Assembly (NCBI GenBank): GCA_947179485.1
Contig: OX359248.1
Location: 4,605,501-4,669,500 of the forward strand
Source: Allacma fusca
Lineage: Eukaryota; Arthropoda; Collembola; Symphypleona; Sminthuridae
DNA: 64,000 nt
Direction of reading: 5' to 3'
Numbering within the stretch: position 1 is the first letter of the stretch; each line of letters opens with the position of its first letter. Below are positions 34,721 through 47,429 of the stretch, piece by piece. Under the pieces are notes generated by a model. The model saw only the letters and a program-made list of their open reading frames with translations, was not told the origin of the DNA and did not search any database. The translations under genes were made by a program, and so were the position numbers.

Positions 34721-36799
34721 GTATATTAGTGTTTCTTATCGGGACAAAAATCCCGTCCCGACCACCGTACCGTTCCGAACCGAATGAAATCCTCCAAATC
34801 AGGAACCGGTACCGTTCCGTTACCCGAAATTTCGGTTCGGGAAATTATTATCCCGAAACTGACAAAAAGTAATTTGTTTGTCCCGGTACCGATAATTTCC
34901 CGAAACCGATTGACCCGATATATATTTATCCCGAACCGATTTTTTACCGAACCGTTCCGAATGAGTACCGACTACATGTTGAAATATTTAATGCACATTT
35001 TTAAGCAAAATTTCGCATTTCTGTATATTTATTGGTTAATACTCAAGTACACAAAACATTTTTTCACGCTTTCCATACATTAATCTGATCTGCAATTACC
35101 AGTGGTCTAAGCAACTTACTTTACACCACTGAATCCTCATCTTTAAAGTCCAGCCATGCTTTCAAACAATACCTTTTGTGAATACTCTTAGCACTTAAAC
35201 GGAGCTTTTTTGGAGTAAGTAAATACGTTACAAACGATAACGTTCGTTCCATCGGTAACCCAGTACCACTAATCGGTAAAAAAACCCTAGCCATTCCTGC
35301 AAGATTGAGATACTCGTGCTGGTGGTCCTGAAATGAATTATGTTTCAATTAAACTCTCGTGTACTAACCCTTGCAATAAGCAATATCTAACCTTCCACCA
35401 AATTAAAACGTTCTCAGCTGCACCAACATCTATGACCGGATTCGATAGGTACATTTTGAATTCATCAGTTTGTGTGCTTTTCCGCAGGTTCATCTGTTGA
35501 GCAACGAGGTCCAAGCTGTTTGCATTAGTTGAGTTTTCATCTACTTCATCCTTCGGCTTGTATTTGTCTTCCCAAACTTTGAAAGCGGTCCTATATACAA
35601 AATTATTATATAATCCTATTGGATTTCTAATCCAATAGAAGTATCCTATTGGAAACCACAATCAAACTGAATCCGGTTTAAATGATTTACCTTTTGTTAC
35701 ATTTTATTACTGATGGTTTAATTTGAACATTCTTGTACCGCTGACATCTAGGATCTAAAACTGAAAAATCATAGATAATAATGCAATACAAGAACTTGTT
35801 AAGTAAAATTTCATGTAAGTCAGACCCGAATGATGACTGATAATAACTCACTTCGCCCCATTACGTACACCATAGCATCCGACGAACGGTAATACTTATT
35901 AAGTTTTTCCAGTGCTGCCGAAGCTGCCGTCAGTATTACATTTTGTTGCTCGTCGGTATTCGTTTGCTTTATTACAAGGGCAATTCACCTAGAACTGGTC
36001 AGTGATTTGTCCACCAGCGCATTTATTGCTACATTGAAGAGATTCATTGGACGTCGTGGGAAGCCCGTTCTCATCCGCAGTGACTGTGGCACAAATTTCA
36101 TAGGAGCCGACAGAGAGCTTAAAGTACTTCAAAGGTTAGTTCAGACTTCCGAACACAACGAAAATGTTGCAAATCAGTTGACGTCACAGGGAATAGAATG
36201 GGTCTTCAACCCGCCATCAGCACCACACTTTGGAGGTCTGTGGGAAGCTGGTGTTAAATCGATGAAGCAACACCTGAGAAGAGTTGATGGCAATGAAGTC
36301 TTAAACTACGAAGAAATGTCCACTGTACTCGTAGAAATCGAGGCATGTCTGAATTCCAGACCCTTATGTCCGTTATCAGATGATCCCAATTAGTGCCTCT
36401 CATGGGTACAGGTTTTACCCGGGTATTTGGGTACAGGTTCAGGTACAGGTACGTATCAGGTACATACTTCTTGTACCCATTCAATTTGGGTACAGGTTCA
36501 GGTTCAGTCGTTAGATACCTGAAAATTCAGGTTCAGGTATGGGTACAGGTACAAAAAGTAATCTTTTGGGTATAAACCCATCAGGTACGGGTACGCACTG
36601 GGTAAATACCTGAACCTGAATGTAAAATACCTGAACTTTCAGGTACTTCTCAGTCAATAATAATTTCCAAGTAACGCCTGTAAAGGTGTTGTTGAGCTTT
36701 AAAAACTCCTCCGAATTTTTGACCTTGAAACATTTTACATTAAAATTTATGCGTATAAGTTCAGTCAGGAAAACTAATTCCACCGTATAGGAACACGTG

Positions 36800-37890
36800 G
36801 CTAGTTACCCAGCATTAGCTGGAATGACCAGAGATTTTTTATCAGTTCCTGGAGCTGCTAAAGAACAGAGATTAAAATTGAGCGAGCCTTCTCCTATGGC
36901 CCAGATCTTCTGACGCATAAACGCTTATATAAGTGTGGAGTTACGGTTAGTGCTCGGACCAGTTCAGTTCAAAACCGAAAAATTCCGATTCAGTTCAGTT
37001 CAGTTCAGTTTGATTCATTATAAATAGAGTTCAGTTCAGTTGTTGAACTGAACTGAACAGTTCGATTCAGTATTTGAATCGAACTGAACCATGTAATGCA
37101 AACTGCAGTTCAAACGGTTTGCAAACGGGCTCCTTGCTGGAAATGTTGCCACCAAAGTACATTCTTATCTTTCATTCTCATATATAGTTATTTGACGAAT
37201 AATGAACAGTTTATTAACTACTTTATTATTTAACAATTTTTCTTTTAATAATTCCTGGGGACATTGCTATGTTGCTGGACCAAGCTTGGGGCTAAAGAAG
37301 TTGCATTTCGCATTAATTTCTTTAAAACTTTAACAGCTACTTAAAATTCTGGTTTGATTACGGAGCTGAAAAAATTAAAATTGATACGAATCCTAAGGAA
37401 AATGTAAATACTGAATTCGCCCAAAGCTGCAATGCTAAAAGGAATTACTAAACGTAGATTCTGAAACAGGGTCATTCCAGAGTACATTACCGTCATTATA
37501 ATTTGTACGTTCTCCAGTGCACTGATTGCTATGGTGAATGCGATTAGGAACAGGTTCAGAGGAAAAAGAAATACGTTTTTTCTGGGATTGACTCGAATGA
37601 CTAAATTCGGAGCTCTATGTGTGTACATCCGCAAATGTTCTTGCTTACCAAACACTGCGACTGAACTGTTTGATTCACCGATTCAGTTCAGTTCATCGGG
37701 TGAAACTGAACTGAACTGAACTGTTTTTACTTGAACTGAACCGAAACCGAATTTTCGTTTCAGTTCACTGCTCAAACTGAACTGAACTGCAAATTTTGAA
37801 TCGAACTGAACTGTTCCGAGTACTAGTTACGGTAGGAAATGTTTTTGTTTCAAAGCTTGGCTGAAGTTAAAATCTGAGGAGTTTGAATCT
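36800..37890 (+). pseudogene. hAT transposase dimerisation-domain remnant, split
   Basis: At 36803-36945 the plus strand encodes YPALAGMTRDFLSVPGAAKE, matching the hAT dimerisation domain (FPxLAxMAxDxLSIP...). After the nested MITE, 37834-37890 gives CFCFKAWLKLKSEEF, the usual end of that domain. So the surrounding element descends from an autonomous hAT. Stops occur and the N-terminal and catalytic parts are gone. Confidence 0.65.
36948..37825. mobile_element. hAT MITE with CAGTTC arrays
   Basis: Ends TAGTGCTCGGACCAGTTC / GAACTGTTCCGAGTACTA within a perfect 8-bp duplication gttacggt (36940-36947, 37826-37833). CAGTTC / GAACTG motifs occur in both directions at each end (36958-37095, 37680-37815). 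The start AGTGCTCGGAC equals that of the TACCCG element at 13220. No coding sequence recognised in the interior. Confidence 0.92.
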
Positions 37891-39049
37891 AAAAAATGTT
37901 TTCCATTGCAAAAGCAATTGCAGGGTGCAAAACAAATTCTTAATCGTTTAATTTCTCGACATTATTGAACGTTTAGAAAATATTACACTGCATTTGTATT
38001 GTTGCATTGAACTTATTTATATCGTAGATTTTGTTATCTATTATACTTTTCAACCTTTATGTAATCATTTATAGCCACTGATAATTCCAGTACTTAGTCA
38101 TTCTTTCGAAGAATAAATAATAAAAATATATGTAATCTAATAAATAAATTTATTAAGTCAAAATGTCTTGGTCGCAGATATTTAAACTTTTTATTTCGTG
38201 TAAAATATTTGGTAATCCTTTAAATTAGTACAATGGAAAATACCCGGGTAGGTTCAGGTACTTTTAAAATATACCCGGGTACAGGTACTTTTTTGGGTAC
38301 TTTTTGGGTACGGGTACTTTTCAGGTACAGGTACTCCTGATTTAGTTTGAGTACAGGTACAGGTTCAGGAAAATTGAACCCAGGTATTCAGGTACAGGTA
38401 CGGGTATAGGTTCAAAAAATCCATGTACCCATGATTCAGGTACAGGTTCAGGTCCAGGTACAACATTTTTGTACCCATGCGGGGCACTAATCCCAATGAT
38501 CTACTTCCACTTATTCCCGGACATTTTTTAACTGGTAGGCCCTTGACTGCAGTGCCGGAACCAAGCTATGCCGATATTCAAATTAATAGGCTTACCAGAT
38601 GACAGCTAATTGAAAAGGTAGTCCAACATTTCTGGAACCGTTGGTCCAGCGAATATTTGTCGAGGCTACAGCAACAAGATAAATGGATCAAGTGTCAACC
38701 GAATTTAGAAGTAAACAGTCTTGTTCTGTTAAAAGATGAACGTCTTCCAAAGCTCCAGTGGAAACTTGGACGAATAACGTCAGTCTATCCTGGACCAGAT
38801 GGGAAGGTTAGAGTCGTTAATTTCAAGACCCCCGATGGATTGTTCAAACGACCTATTGCTAAAGTTTGCCTCCTACCAATTGAAACTCACAGTTCTACTG
38901 ATGATCAATTGTAGAATTTGTTGAACTGCTACTATTTGTTGTAAACATCCAATCATGCTGTTTACACTACTATTTTGTATATTTTCACTGCTTTCACATT
39001 CTTTAATCATTACTTTGTTGAAATGTTATTATTTCAAGGTGAGCGGAAA

Positions 39050-39165
39050 TGTTGGAGATAGTTCTCTTACATATATGTACTCTCCATTATTAAAAATATA
39101 GTTAGATTAGAGCATTGGTTTTTTTGTCATGTGAGCTTCAGCTCTCCAATCTCCAGCAAGTTACA
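39050..39165 (+). repeat. BEL/Pao 3' LTR (short)
   Basis: Begins TGTTGGAGATAG after a purine-rich tract (aaggtgagcggaa) and ends CAAGTTACA. It is about 116 bp, short for an LTR. GTTGGAGA at the start and TCTCCAGC near the end form an internal inverted repeat. The 5' partner is absent. Confidence 0.6.
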
Positions 39166-41469
39166 AGAAATGCCACCTTCTTCACTCTTATGTAACAAGC
39201 GCTCCGCTTGCATCACCAAGATGCTTCCACGTCATCTTCTCACTAGAAAACCATCATCTGGCACGATCTCAATTCTCTTTGGGACCTCAAACATCAACCT
39301 GTTTAATTGTTTGCATCCCCTGAGTACAACCTGAAATGGCTGATAAACAATTTGAAGATTAATTTTAGAATTACAATGAGAACGATGGAACAAATTTGAC
39401 AGCGAATTTACACTAACCTTTCTGTACCTAGACACCCGTTCCAGCATAAGATAGGATGTATTCCATCTTGTTGGGCAATCTAACAATAGCCACATTAACT
39501 TAATCTTTTCAATTTGGCAAGCATGTATAAAATCCTGGCGCATCTTCAATGACTTCCGTATTTTGGAAATACACATCCGTAGCTATAAGAGTAAATACAG
39601 CAGAATAAGTAGGAAATCTCATATGAATTGAATCGGAACTTAAACTTTATCATAAAAATCAGTTATACTCAGTTTAAAAGCTCACTTACCCGAGAAAATA
39701 TTGACAATTTCGACCCATCAGATATAACTTCGTCAGATTCTATCTTTTCCTCATCCTGGGAATCATACTCATACTGGGTGTTGCTATCATGGTCATCCTC
39801 AGTCTCTGCTTCCGTATTTCCGGAATTTAAGTCATCCCCATAAGTCACATCCGTAATGGAAATTGTCTTAATTATTAGCAATGAGTCCTGACATGCTAAG
39901 TTTACAATGTGGGCTCAGCATCTACCCCGCTGCTCCTTTGCATCAAAGGCTATTCCCTGATGTACATTTGATCGCATATTTACACAAAAACGTTTGACAA
40001 TTTGTTTTTTTAGTTCAAAAAAGTTTTAAAGCTAAGCTTAAATTAATTTTACATTTCTACGTACCTTCGCTCTAAGGCTGCGTTCAAATTCACTCACTAG
40101 AGTATCACATTTTGAGGCGTTATCTGCTCTACTGGATGCAACTTTATCAAGTATTGAGTAGTTCTCCAGAACGTTTACTAAAGACTTGGCTAAGTAGGAT
40201 CCATTATGCCTTTCGTCGAGAATGTCTATGTCAACCAAAACTTCTTTATACGTCCAGTCTGCTGTAATCATGGTCGCAATTATTCCTTGAAAAGAAATAA
40301 AATTCTTGGACATCCAGCAATCCACGATGATACCAATTTTGCCCGGAACTTCCTGTAAATTTTGTGGCGCATATGTAGCGATATACCTATAGTTACATTT
40401 TAGTATAATTTAATCAATAACTTGCAGCAAGCAGTTGTTTGAGCTTTTCCTGTTCGATCTCAAATCGTTTACTGCACCGTGCATTTAACGTGTCGTTTCT
40501 GGGGACCTTAGCCTGTTCCAGTCCGTATAATGCAAAAGATTTGAAATGTTCTGAATTAAGTACTGACATCGGCTGATTTGTTTGTATGACAAACTTCATG
40601 ACCAAATCGTCGAATGTTTCTTGATTGAAATTCTACATCATTAATCCAATGCAAATAAATCCTCGAAAAATTGTTTCTGGTATCGATTAAATTAAGATCA
40701 TATTATAGGAGTTTTTTGCGTACCTTATTTTTAAGGAATTTTGAAAGCGGTTCCACGTTGTGGGCAAAATTTCCAAGATCGATGTGACGATGTCGGGTCT
40801 GTAAATGCTTTCTTAAGCCTGTTGTTGATCCGGTTTTGTCTTTCTTTAATTTTGAACTACATTTAATGTCATTGAAGAGACAACAGTTACTTAAGTACAT
40901 TTAAAAAATAATTTAGGAATGTACCATTGTAGTGGTTATGTATGGAGCCGGCGAGTAGCAAAGTTGATCTTACGTGCAGTAGTTGCAATGGCAAGTTGTC
41001 CAATCCTTCGATAGTTTAAAGTGAATGTGTACTTTTGATCGTAAAGTTCGCTTGGAACTGGTTTCTTCATTGGTTTCCTGCCTTTTGCCGTCCGAAATTG
41101 TCTGCTTGGTCTTGAATTTCCATTAAAAAGTAGAATTTGCTTCAGATCAATTAAAATCCTAATTTATGAACCATGCAATAAATGCTAGACAAGAGGAAGC
41201 AACGAGGATTTCACTTGCAATAGTGCAAAGCTGTGTTGAATGTTGAGCACGCATGGTAAGTAATTAGAACCATGTGCATTGGGTTTTTGCTTTATCCGCT
41301 ACACATTTTTCCCGCCAGGTTATGTTAAGATTCGGAACTATCGGTACGAACATTTCGGTTTCGGGAAACTTATCTTGTCATACCTTTCCCGATCGGTACT
41401 ACATCACCGGTTTCATTTTCAGTACCGAAACCCAAACCGAAAACGTCCCGATTTGATCGGAACTGATTC

Positions 41470-42455
41470 AGTCAGTCAAAATTTAATAATTTCTAGACGT
41501 CTTCATCTTTTTTGTTACATATTTTCTGTCTGAAAAATACAGTAATATGTATTTATTAAAGCCACAACCTAGCTGATTTTTATAAATTGTATTAGAAATA
41601 ACAGTTTGACTTTTTTTTATATCACGAAGAAGTGACCAGAAGAAGCAGTAGAAACTGAACAGCCAGTTTTTTCATGATATGACTCACTAGCATCAAGCCA
41701 TTCGCCGAAGCGGATGGGATGTCTGACAGCAATGAATATTAATAAATTGTAATAATTTGCATGTAATAATAATATTTTATATACAAATACCCTAGAAGTT
41801 CTATTTTTTGCAGTAATTACATAGAATTATTATATAAAAAACTCAAAATAGCTAAATAATCCTAACATGAAATGAGTTTAACTATCCAATTTGCCGTGTT
41901 TGTAGCCTATTTTTAGAAATTTCCTAATATTAAATAATCACTGTTACAGTACAACATTTTGTGAATATTTATTTGTAGTAATTTCATTGCTGGAGTGTCT
42001 TTATACAATTTGTGAAAGCAACGTTAGCGGTCAATATCAGATCAGCAATTTTTTAACTTACGTTAGGATGCCTGCAGGTCGGTTGACAAAAAAGAAATTT
42101 CAGAATTGTTTTTAAGTTAATCTGATGTTGCGCGGCATAATTGTTTTCTAAAATAGTTAAATGTTGTGATTAATAAAGGCCATACATATATCGTTGGATA
42201 AATTTTAAATGGTATCATTTTCATTTCGTAACCTATGCTTTTTAAATGGGATCATTTAAGCAGACCAAATGTTTGTCAGCCAGCCTTGTTTTGAAATTAT
42301 CTTAGTTAATATGCATTATGCTGGACAACTTTACTAAAATTATTAGAACTGGCCACAAATGTTTTTGAATGAACGCTTTGATTCTAGGAAAAGACGCGTT
42401 TCATAGTTTTACGCAATAGCTAGCTTCACAACCCTAGTAAAAGTGTAGGCTAACG
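41470..42455. other. No recognisable feature
   Basis: AT-rich sequence between two hAT elements. No gene or repeat array supported. Confidence 0.4.
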
Positions 42456-42463
42456 TACGGTAA

Positions 42464-45400
42464 CAGTGCTGGGACCTCTACTCTACTGAAAATAGAGGTA
42501 GAGGAAAAAATAGAGGTAGAGGCGTTGAAATCAGCAAAACCTTAGTAGAGATCTAGTAGAGGCATACACAAATATTAGCATAGTAGAGGTAGAGGTAGAG
42601 TCGTAGGTTAGCATAAAATTAAGCGAGTAGAGGAGTGCTATTTAGAATTCTAGTTTAGATGTGTGTGGTAGGAGTAGACGTAGAACAGTGGGCCGTATTC
42701 TAATGCTAGAGTAGAGGTAGCGGTAGTCAGCTTATATTTATAGGGAATACATATTCGGATTCGTGCCTGCTTTGACAAAATTGACTGTTTCCTATTTACA
42801 CTCATATTGTACATACATATAAGCAATAAATCGTAACGTACATTTGTGGTCACCTAGCGAAGACAACTGACAATGAGTCTATTTACGCGTGTTCTCAAGC
42901 TCGTGAGTTACTACAACCAGGGGCTCAACAACACTTCATTGAGGGTGGGACATTGCTCCCCAACTTGTTTCTCAGGGGTGGAACATCATACCCAGTATTT
43001 ATTCCCTCACATTTGTACCGTCGTTGTCAAGGTCTTCTGGTACATCTCTATAGATTATTGAAATTATAAATTATGTTTTGTACATAAAGTTGAAATATAT
43101 AAAAACTGCAAAATTGCGCTGCTGCATTTTTATTAGCTGTAGTTAAAATAATATAAAACAATATAATTAACATTTTGGAAGTCATTTTTACTAGTTTTAT
43201 ATAAAAAATAGCTGTAACTAACAGGGAGGTTTATACTATTAGCTTCGACTGTTGTGCAAATAAAGGAACTGATAACATGAAATATTGATTTCATAGGGAA
43301 CATATTTTTTAATAATTTTTGAAACAATCTATGTATCATGCTACAAATACAATATATGTGAAAACAACTATGATTAGCCGGGATATTATTAAATTACGAG
43401 CAATATGCTTGAGCAACAGATATATATATATGCTTGGGCACTATTTTCTAAAAAACTGATTTTTAGTAAACTACTGATGTAGTTTTTAGGCTTAGAATTT
43501 CCGATGGAGGAATCCTGACGCCTGTCAAAATATTAAATACGTAGCAGTAAATGCTTACAATATTACGATAGAATTGTGTGGCTATTATTGAATCAAACTA
43601 ATTTGTGATATTGTACAACCTGCTTAAATTAATCCGTAAGCCCGCGTCACAAATATGAGCCTAAAAACATTATTTTTGTGGTGTGAAAGATGTTACTTGC
43701 TTAGTTCAGTAATTTCAAGACAATTTATAACACTGGGGACATGCTAAATTTTTCCTAACACAGAAGCTGTCGAAACGTTTTCTAGTATGCCCAGATTTCT
43801 AAGTCTAAAGTTAACGATTTAATTGTCAAGCTTACAATTACCAACTCACCGATCTAAAGCCTATCAGAGCTTCATAAAAGCTCTACAAAATCCTATATGC
43901 TTAAAGTATGCTTTATTAATTTCTGGTCAAACGTTCAAGCTTTTGAATTCCCAAAACCTAAATAGAACCACCCTACTTTGTGACCGTGTCTAATTGTAAG
44001 TCAGGAAACCAAATGTCAGCAAAACTGCAAATATGTCGAAATAGTATATGAAGTGGCTATGTATTTCCCCTTATGAGAGCTGACGAGAGTTGCTGCCACC
44101 CCTTGTTTGCGTTTATTACACGTAGTTACTTTTCGGAGCTTTGTCCCACCCACCTCGGCCGACGTCGTTTAGCCTCTGACATATACTCTGTGGAGACGTG
44201 CAGATTCCTATCGTTTGCTTGTTGCAGGCGAACTGGATATTACGATGTCGAAACAAAAACAGTTAATTACAGGTACGAAAAAGCAGTTTAAACAGACTGA
44301 AGATGGTACTGACACTGCCGATTCAGCAAATTACATGTCAAATGAAGGTAAAATTAAAATTGATCCTCATTTTAAAGTACCAGCATCGATCAACGATTAC
44401 TATAAGTATGTACACACTGTGACCACCAATGCAGGACGAAAAATTACAGTGATGAAGTGTGTTATTTGCAATGAATGCAAACGGGCTCCGACTGGGAATT
44501 TCTTTAATTTTAAGAAACATTTACAGGTTTGAAAAACATTTATTTCATATATTAAAGTAATTTGATGTTGGATTCTAACTTTCCGGAACTAGCAACGGGA
44601 TTATTAGAGCTAATATTTTTTTCTCCGTACAGGTTTCCCATGATACTGACTCTGCTGAAGCATCCCAACCTTCTCAACCAACTCTTGACTCTTGGGCTGG
44701 AGGTTTAAAAACATCAAAGTTACCACTGCAACATCCGCTTCAATTAAAACTAGATAGATCCATTGCAACGGCTATAGCTGTAGATGGATTGCCTTTAGAT
44801 CTTACATCCGGTAAAGGATTTCAGAAAATTTTTGAAATCGCCAACTCTAAGTTTACAATTAAGAGTCGAAGGACCATGACTAAACGGATTAACGAAATTG
44901 CGTCTGAAGTTATTAAAAAGTCGAATATTTCGGAGCTCGCAATACTTTCAAACGGAAGAATTCATCCGATTATCGACATTTGGTCTACAAGAACTCACGA
45001 GTCTGTACTGGGAATTAAAGTGCAGTATCTGGATGACGACCTTCACATGGTAAACAAACTCTTGGCATTTGAGGAATTTAACGAAGAACACAGTTCAGAC
45101 AACATTAAGAAAAAAGTTCAAGAAATATTTAAATCTCTTGGCTTAAAAGCATTGCAGATCGGAACAATCGTCGCGGATAGAGCTAGCAGCATGGTAAAAG
45201 CATTCAATATGAACGATTACTTCACTGATGAGTGGGACATGGTAGAAATTTCTGAAGAGGATGTAAGTGCCGATGCTCTCGGAATCGGACAGTCCGGTTC
45301 GGATGATAGTGATTTGGAACCTGACACTCAAACTTCATCGGATCTGCAATCGGAGACTCCGAGCTCTTCTAATCTTCAACCTGAGAAGCCAAGTTCTTCC

Positions 45401-47363
45401 AATTCGCAATCAAACATTCCAAGTTTCTGTAATTTTGAACCTGACACTTCTACCAACCTCGAATGTAGGCAATCCGATCCCGATTTACTTTACGGTTGGG
45501 ATTTTCATGGTTGCTTAGCACATCGCTTACAAAACGTTATTACTGCCGCCTTAAAAGCTGATTCAAATGTTGGACAGATTCTCAACCTCACGAATCGAAT
45601 AACAAGGTTTTTTCGACATTCGCCGAAATGGATGAATCGACTAACATCCCTTTCTGGAAAGGTTATTTTGGGCGTAGGGACTACACGTTGGACTTCTCTA
45701 GTACAGGGATTGGATCGTTTCAGCCAGGTTAGAAATGTTCTCACAGCCTTATGTTTTGACTTAAAATTAAAATTATCCTTGAATTAAAAGGAACCAAACT
45801 GACAGGATCCTGAGAAATAATAAAATAATGCATTTTGGATATTCGTTTTTAGGATTCGGTGTTTCCACACATTGAGACAACTCTGAAAAAGCATAATGAA
45901 CAATGCAAGAAAAACCAATTGCTTCCGATTCCAACGTTTTTGGACAGAAGGAAAATGCGAGAGCTGGTTGATCTTCTTTCTCCATTCAGGGATGCGACAA
46001 ATCGGTTTCAAAGCAACGGTGTTACCTCTTCCATAGTGTTGAATGCAATATTTGACTTGCAAAATAGGCTCTTAAAGTTTCAGTGCCAGCACTTTGATCA
46101 TTTTCGGAATTCTTTACTCACCGAACTATCACAAAACTCTCGCGGGGGGAATCGATTTAGAGATGTCGTAAAAGAGGATAGATTTGTTGTGGCATCCATT
46201 CTTAATCCTGTCATCAAACTTCGCTTGTTTGCTCCAAAATCGAACGATAAATTTTTTCAAACTTTAAATGTAAATGAAGCCGTGGCAAAAATCCAAAGTG
46301 TGTTTGACACATACCACACTCAAGAGGAAAGAGGTGAAAGTCGAGATCCGACATTGACTGCAAACAAAGGCATGTTTGCTTTTTTGGATGAGCTTGAAAC
46401 TCCACAAATCTCTGTTGTTAGATCCGAGCTCGATACTTATTTACAAGAACCAACTATATCAGCTTTTCAAACAGAAAATGGGAGGGAGTTGGAAGTAAAC
46501 ATCTTAAATTATTGGCGTGAGAACAAATCCCGCTTTCCAACCTTATATGAAATGGTTAAAGTTTATTTGGCAATTCCCGCAAGCTCAGGTGATGTGGAGC
46601 GTCTGTTTTCTATAGCTGGCGTTCTTAAACGACATCACCGAAACAAACTCAATAATAAGCAGTTAAGAAACATTCTGATCATAAAATATCACCATCTTAA
46701 TAAGAAGCATGTTCAACAAATTTCATAAGTAGCTAACTGGCAGCTCAACAAGCTCCTGGCTGTCCGGAGCTTTAATGATCTATTTTATGAGCTACTCTAA
46801 CTGCTGATTATTCTCTAATTATTCTATTCAAATATGTACGACATTCGTTTTATAAACATGCTTGTGGCTTTAAGCTTTTATCAAATTGAACGCGTGTTAT
46901 TTTTATATTTGTTTGTTATATTGTTACTTATATTTTTATTTGTACTGATGAGGTATTGATTTTATTGTATTCAATAAAGTTGCATAGAAGAAATTGAAGA
47001 TTTAAATTCTTAGTGAATTTTTTATAGCCACCAGTGATGACTTTTGAATCTAACTTCAATCCTGTTTACATACACCTGTTATATTACACCATACATTTCT
47101 CTGTAAATACTCTTTTGGTAGAGGTAGTGGTAGCTAGCAGAGTCAATGAAATTATAGTGAGTAGAGTAGAGGTAGAATAGAGTCAGTAACTTTAACATGT
47201 AATAGAATAGAATAATAGCTGGCAAGTCCGTTAAACATAATAGCAGTAGAGGTCCTCTATTCTATCCAAACCAGCTGGTAGAGTAAATTGTCATAGAGGT
47301 TGCAACTGTGGAAAAACACCATAGAGTAGAATAGAATAGCGCTTGTTGAAACGCCCATCACTG
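42464..47363 (+). mobile_element. Intact-looking autonomous hAT element with GAGGTA arrays
   Basis: Ends CAGTGCTGGGAC / CGCCCATCACTG lie in a perfect 8-bp duplication tacggtaa (42456-42463, 47364-47371). Arrays of TAGAGGTAGAG lie at 42485-42720 and 47105-47340, same strand at both ends. The transposase gene at 44245-46728 is open throughout. At 4.9 kb with no nested insertion, this is the best preserved transposon in the window. Confidence 0.94.
44245..46728 (+). CDS. hAT transposase (three exons, 750 aa, uninterrupted)
   Basis: Exons 44245-44526, 44633-45727 and 45853-46728, each joined by GT/AG in phase 0, give 750 codons without a stop. Exon 1 ends and exon 2 begins within a BED-type zinc finger (CVICNECKR, NFFNFKKHLQ then VSHD). 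First catalytic Asp context is IIDIWSTRTHE; the second is TIVADRASSM, where families usually have TDNAxNM. CLAHRLQNVI, GTTRWTSLV (Arg-Trp) and the dimerisation block (AIPASSGDVERLFS) follow. A Ser/Pro/Glu-rich insert (about residues 290-345) of degenerate repeats lies in the catalytic domain. An upstream acceptor-like site just before the ATG hints at a 5'UTR intron. Nuclear cut-and-paste enzyme by family; activity is inference. Confidence 0.88.
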
Positions 47364-47429
47364 TACGGTAACATGTTTTAATTTAAGTTTGCTTTACGAT
47401 TTTAAAAAAATAATTCTCTCACCTAATTT

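Larger units (their letters stand above)
36391..38489 (+). mobile_element. hAT element with CAGGTAC arrays
   Basis: Ends TAGTGCCTCTCATGGGTAC / GTACCCATGCGGGGCACTA (two or three mismatches) within a perfect 8-bp duplication atcccaat (36383-36390, 38490-38497). GGGTACAGGTTCAGGTAC-type arrays lie at 36405-36645 and 38240-38470, same strand at both ends. It contains a transposase C-terminal remnant split by another hAT MITE (36948-37825). Confidence 0.93.
35957..38914 (+). pseudogene. BEL/Pao integrase C-terminal part
   Basis: Before the insertion the frame includes AIHLELVSDLS, the catalytic-Asp context RSDCGTNFIGA and the catalytic-Glu context FGGLWEAGVKS, typical of retroviral-type integrases of BEL/Pao. 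After it, LIPGHFLTGRPL and the DUF5641-like C-terminal domain (QQQDKWIKCQPNLEV, LLKDERLPKLQWKLGRI) follow to a stop at 38914. A stop interrupts the frame near 38601. gag, protease, RT and RNase H are missing. Confidence 0.85.
35957..39165 (+). mobile_element. BEL/Pao 3' fragment (integrase to LTR)
   Basis: This 5'-truncated BEL/Pao retroelement starts inside the integrase core and ends at a short 3' LTR. Its coding part is 35957-36390 plus 38490-38914. A hAT element (36391-38489) lies between them. The 5' junction with the host hAT gene is near 35957; no target duplication is visible, so a deletion or recombination probably followed insertion. Confidence 0.8.
35121..41115 (-). pseudogene. hAT transposase split by BEL/Pao insertion
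   Basis: Minus-strand pieces in order: 41110-40970 (first BED half, HFKLSKDWTTCHCNYC), 40900-40703 (second BED half, STTGLRKHLQTRH), 40605-40414, 40325-40038 (IIVDCWMSKNF and RADNASKCD), 39881-39669 (acidic linker), 39576-39166 (LDCPTRWNTSYLML). After the insertion it resumes at about 35955-35856 (ALEKLNKYYRSSD), 35661-35338 (AAENVLIWWKV) and 35348-35121 (dimerisation tail, GLPMERTLSF). Order and orientation agree across the insertion, showing one original gene. Around 50 residues seem missing at the junction. There are frameshifts near the N-terminus. Confidence 0.8.
34728..41460 (-). mobile_element. hAT element with CCGAAACC/CCGAACCG arrays, deeply interrupted
   Basis: Left sequence from TAGTGTTTCTTATCGGGAC and right sequence ending GTCCCGATTTGATCGGAACTG form a diverged inverted pair. 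CCGAACCG / TTTCGGTT / ACCGGTACC motifs fill 34750-34965 and 41320-41455. Between them is one minus-strand hAT transposase gene split into two parts by a BEL/Pao fragment (about 35957-39165). No target duplication was found, so the ends are approximate. Confidence 0.6.

Noticed and set aside
34728..41460. 8-bp duplication for the outer hAT element of the four-level nest
   Set aside because: The nearby 'ctgactgactg' / 'cagtcagtc' pair is inverted, not direct, so it is not a target duplication.
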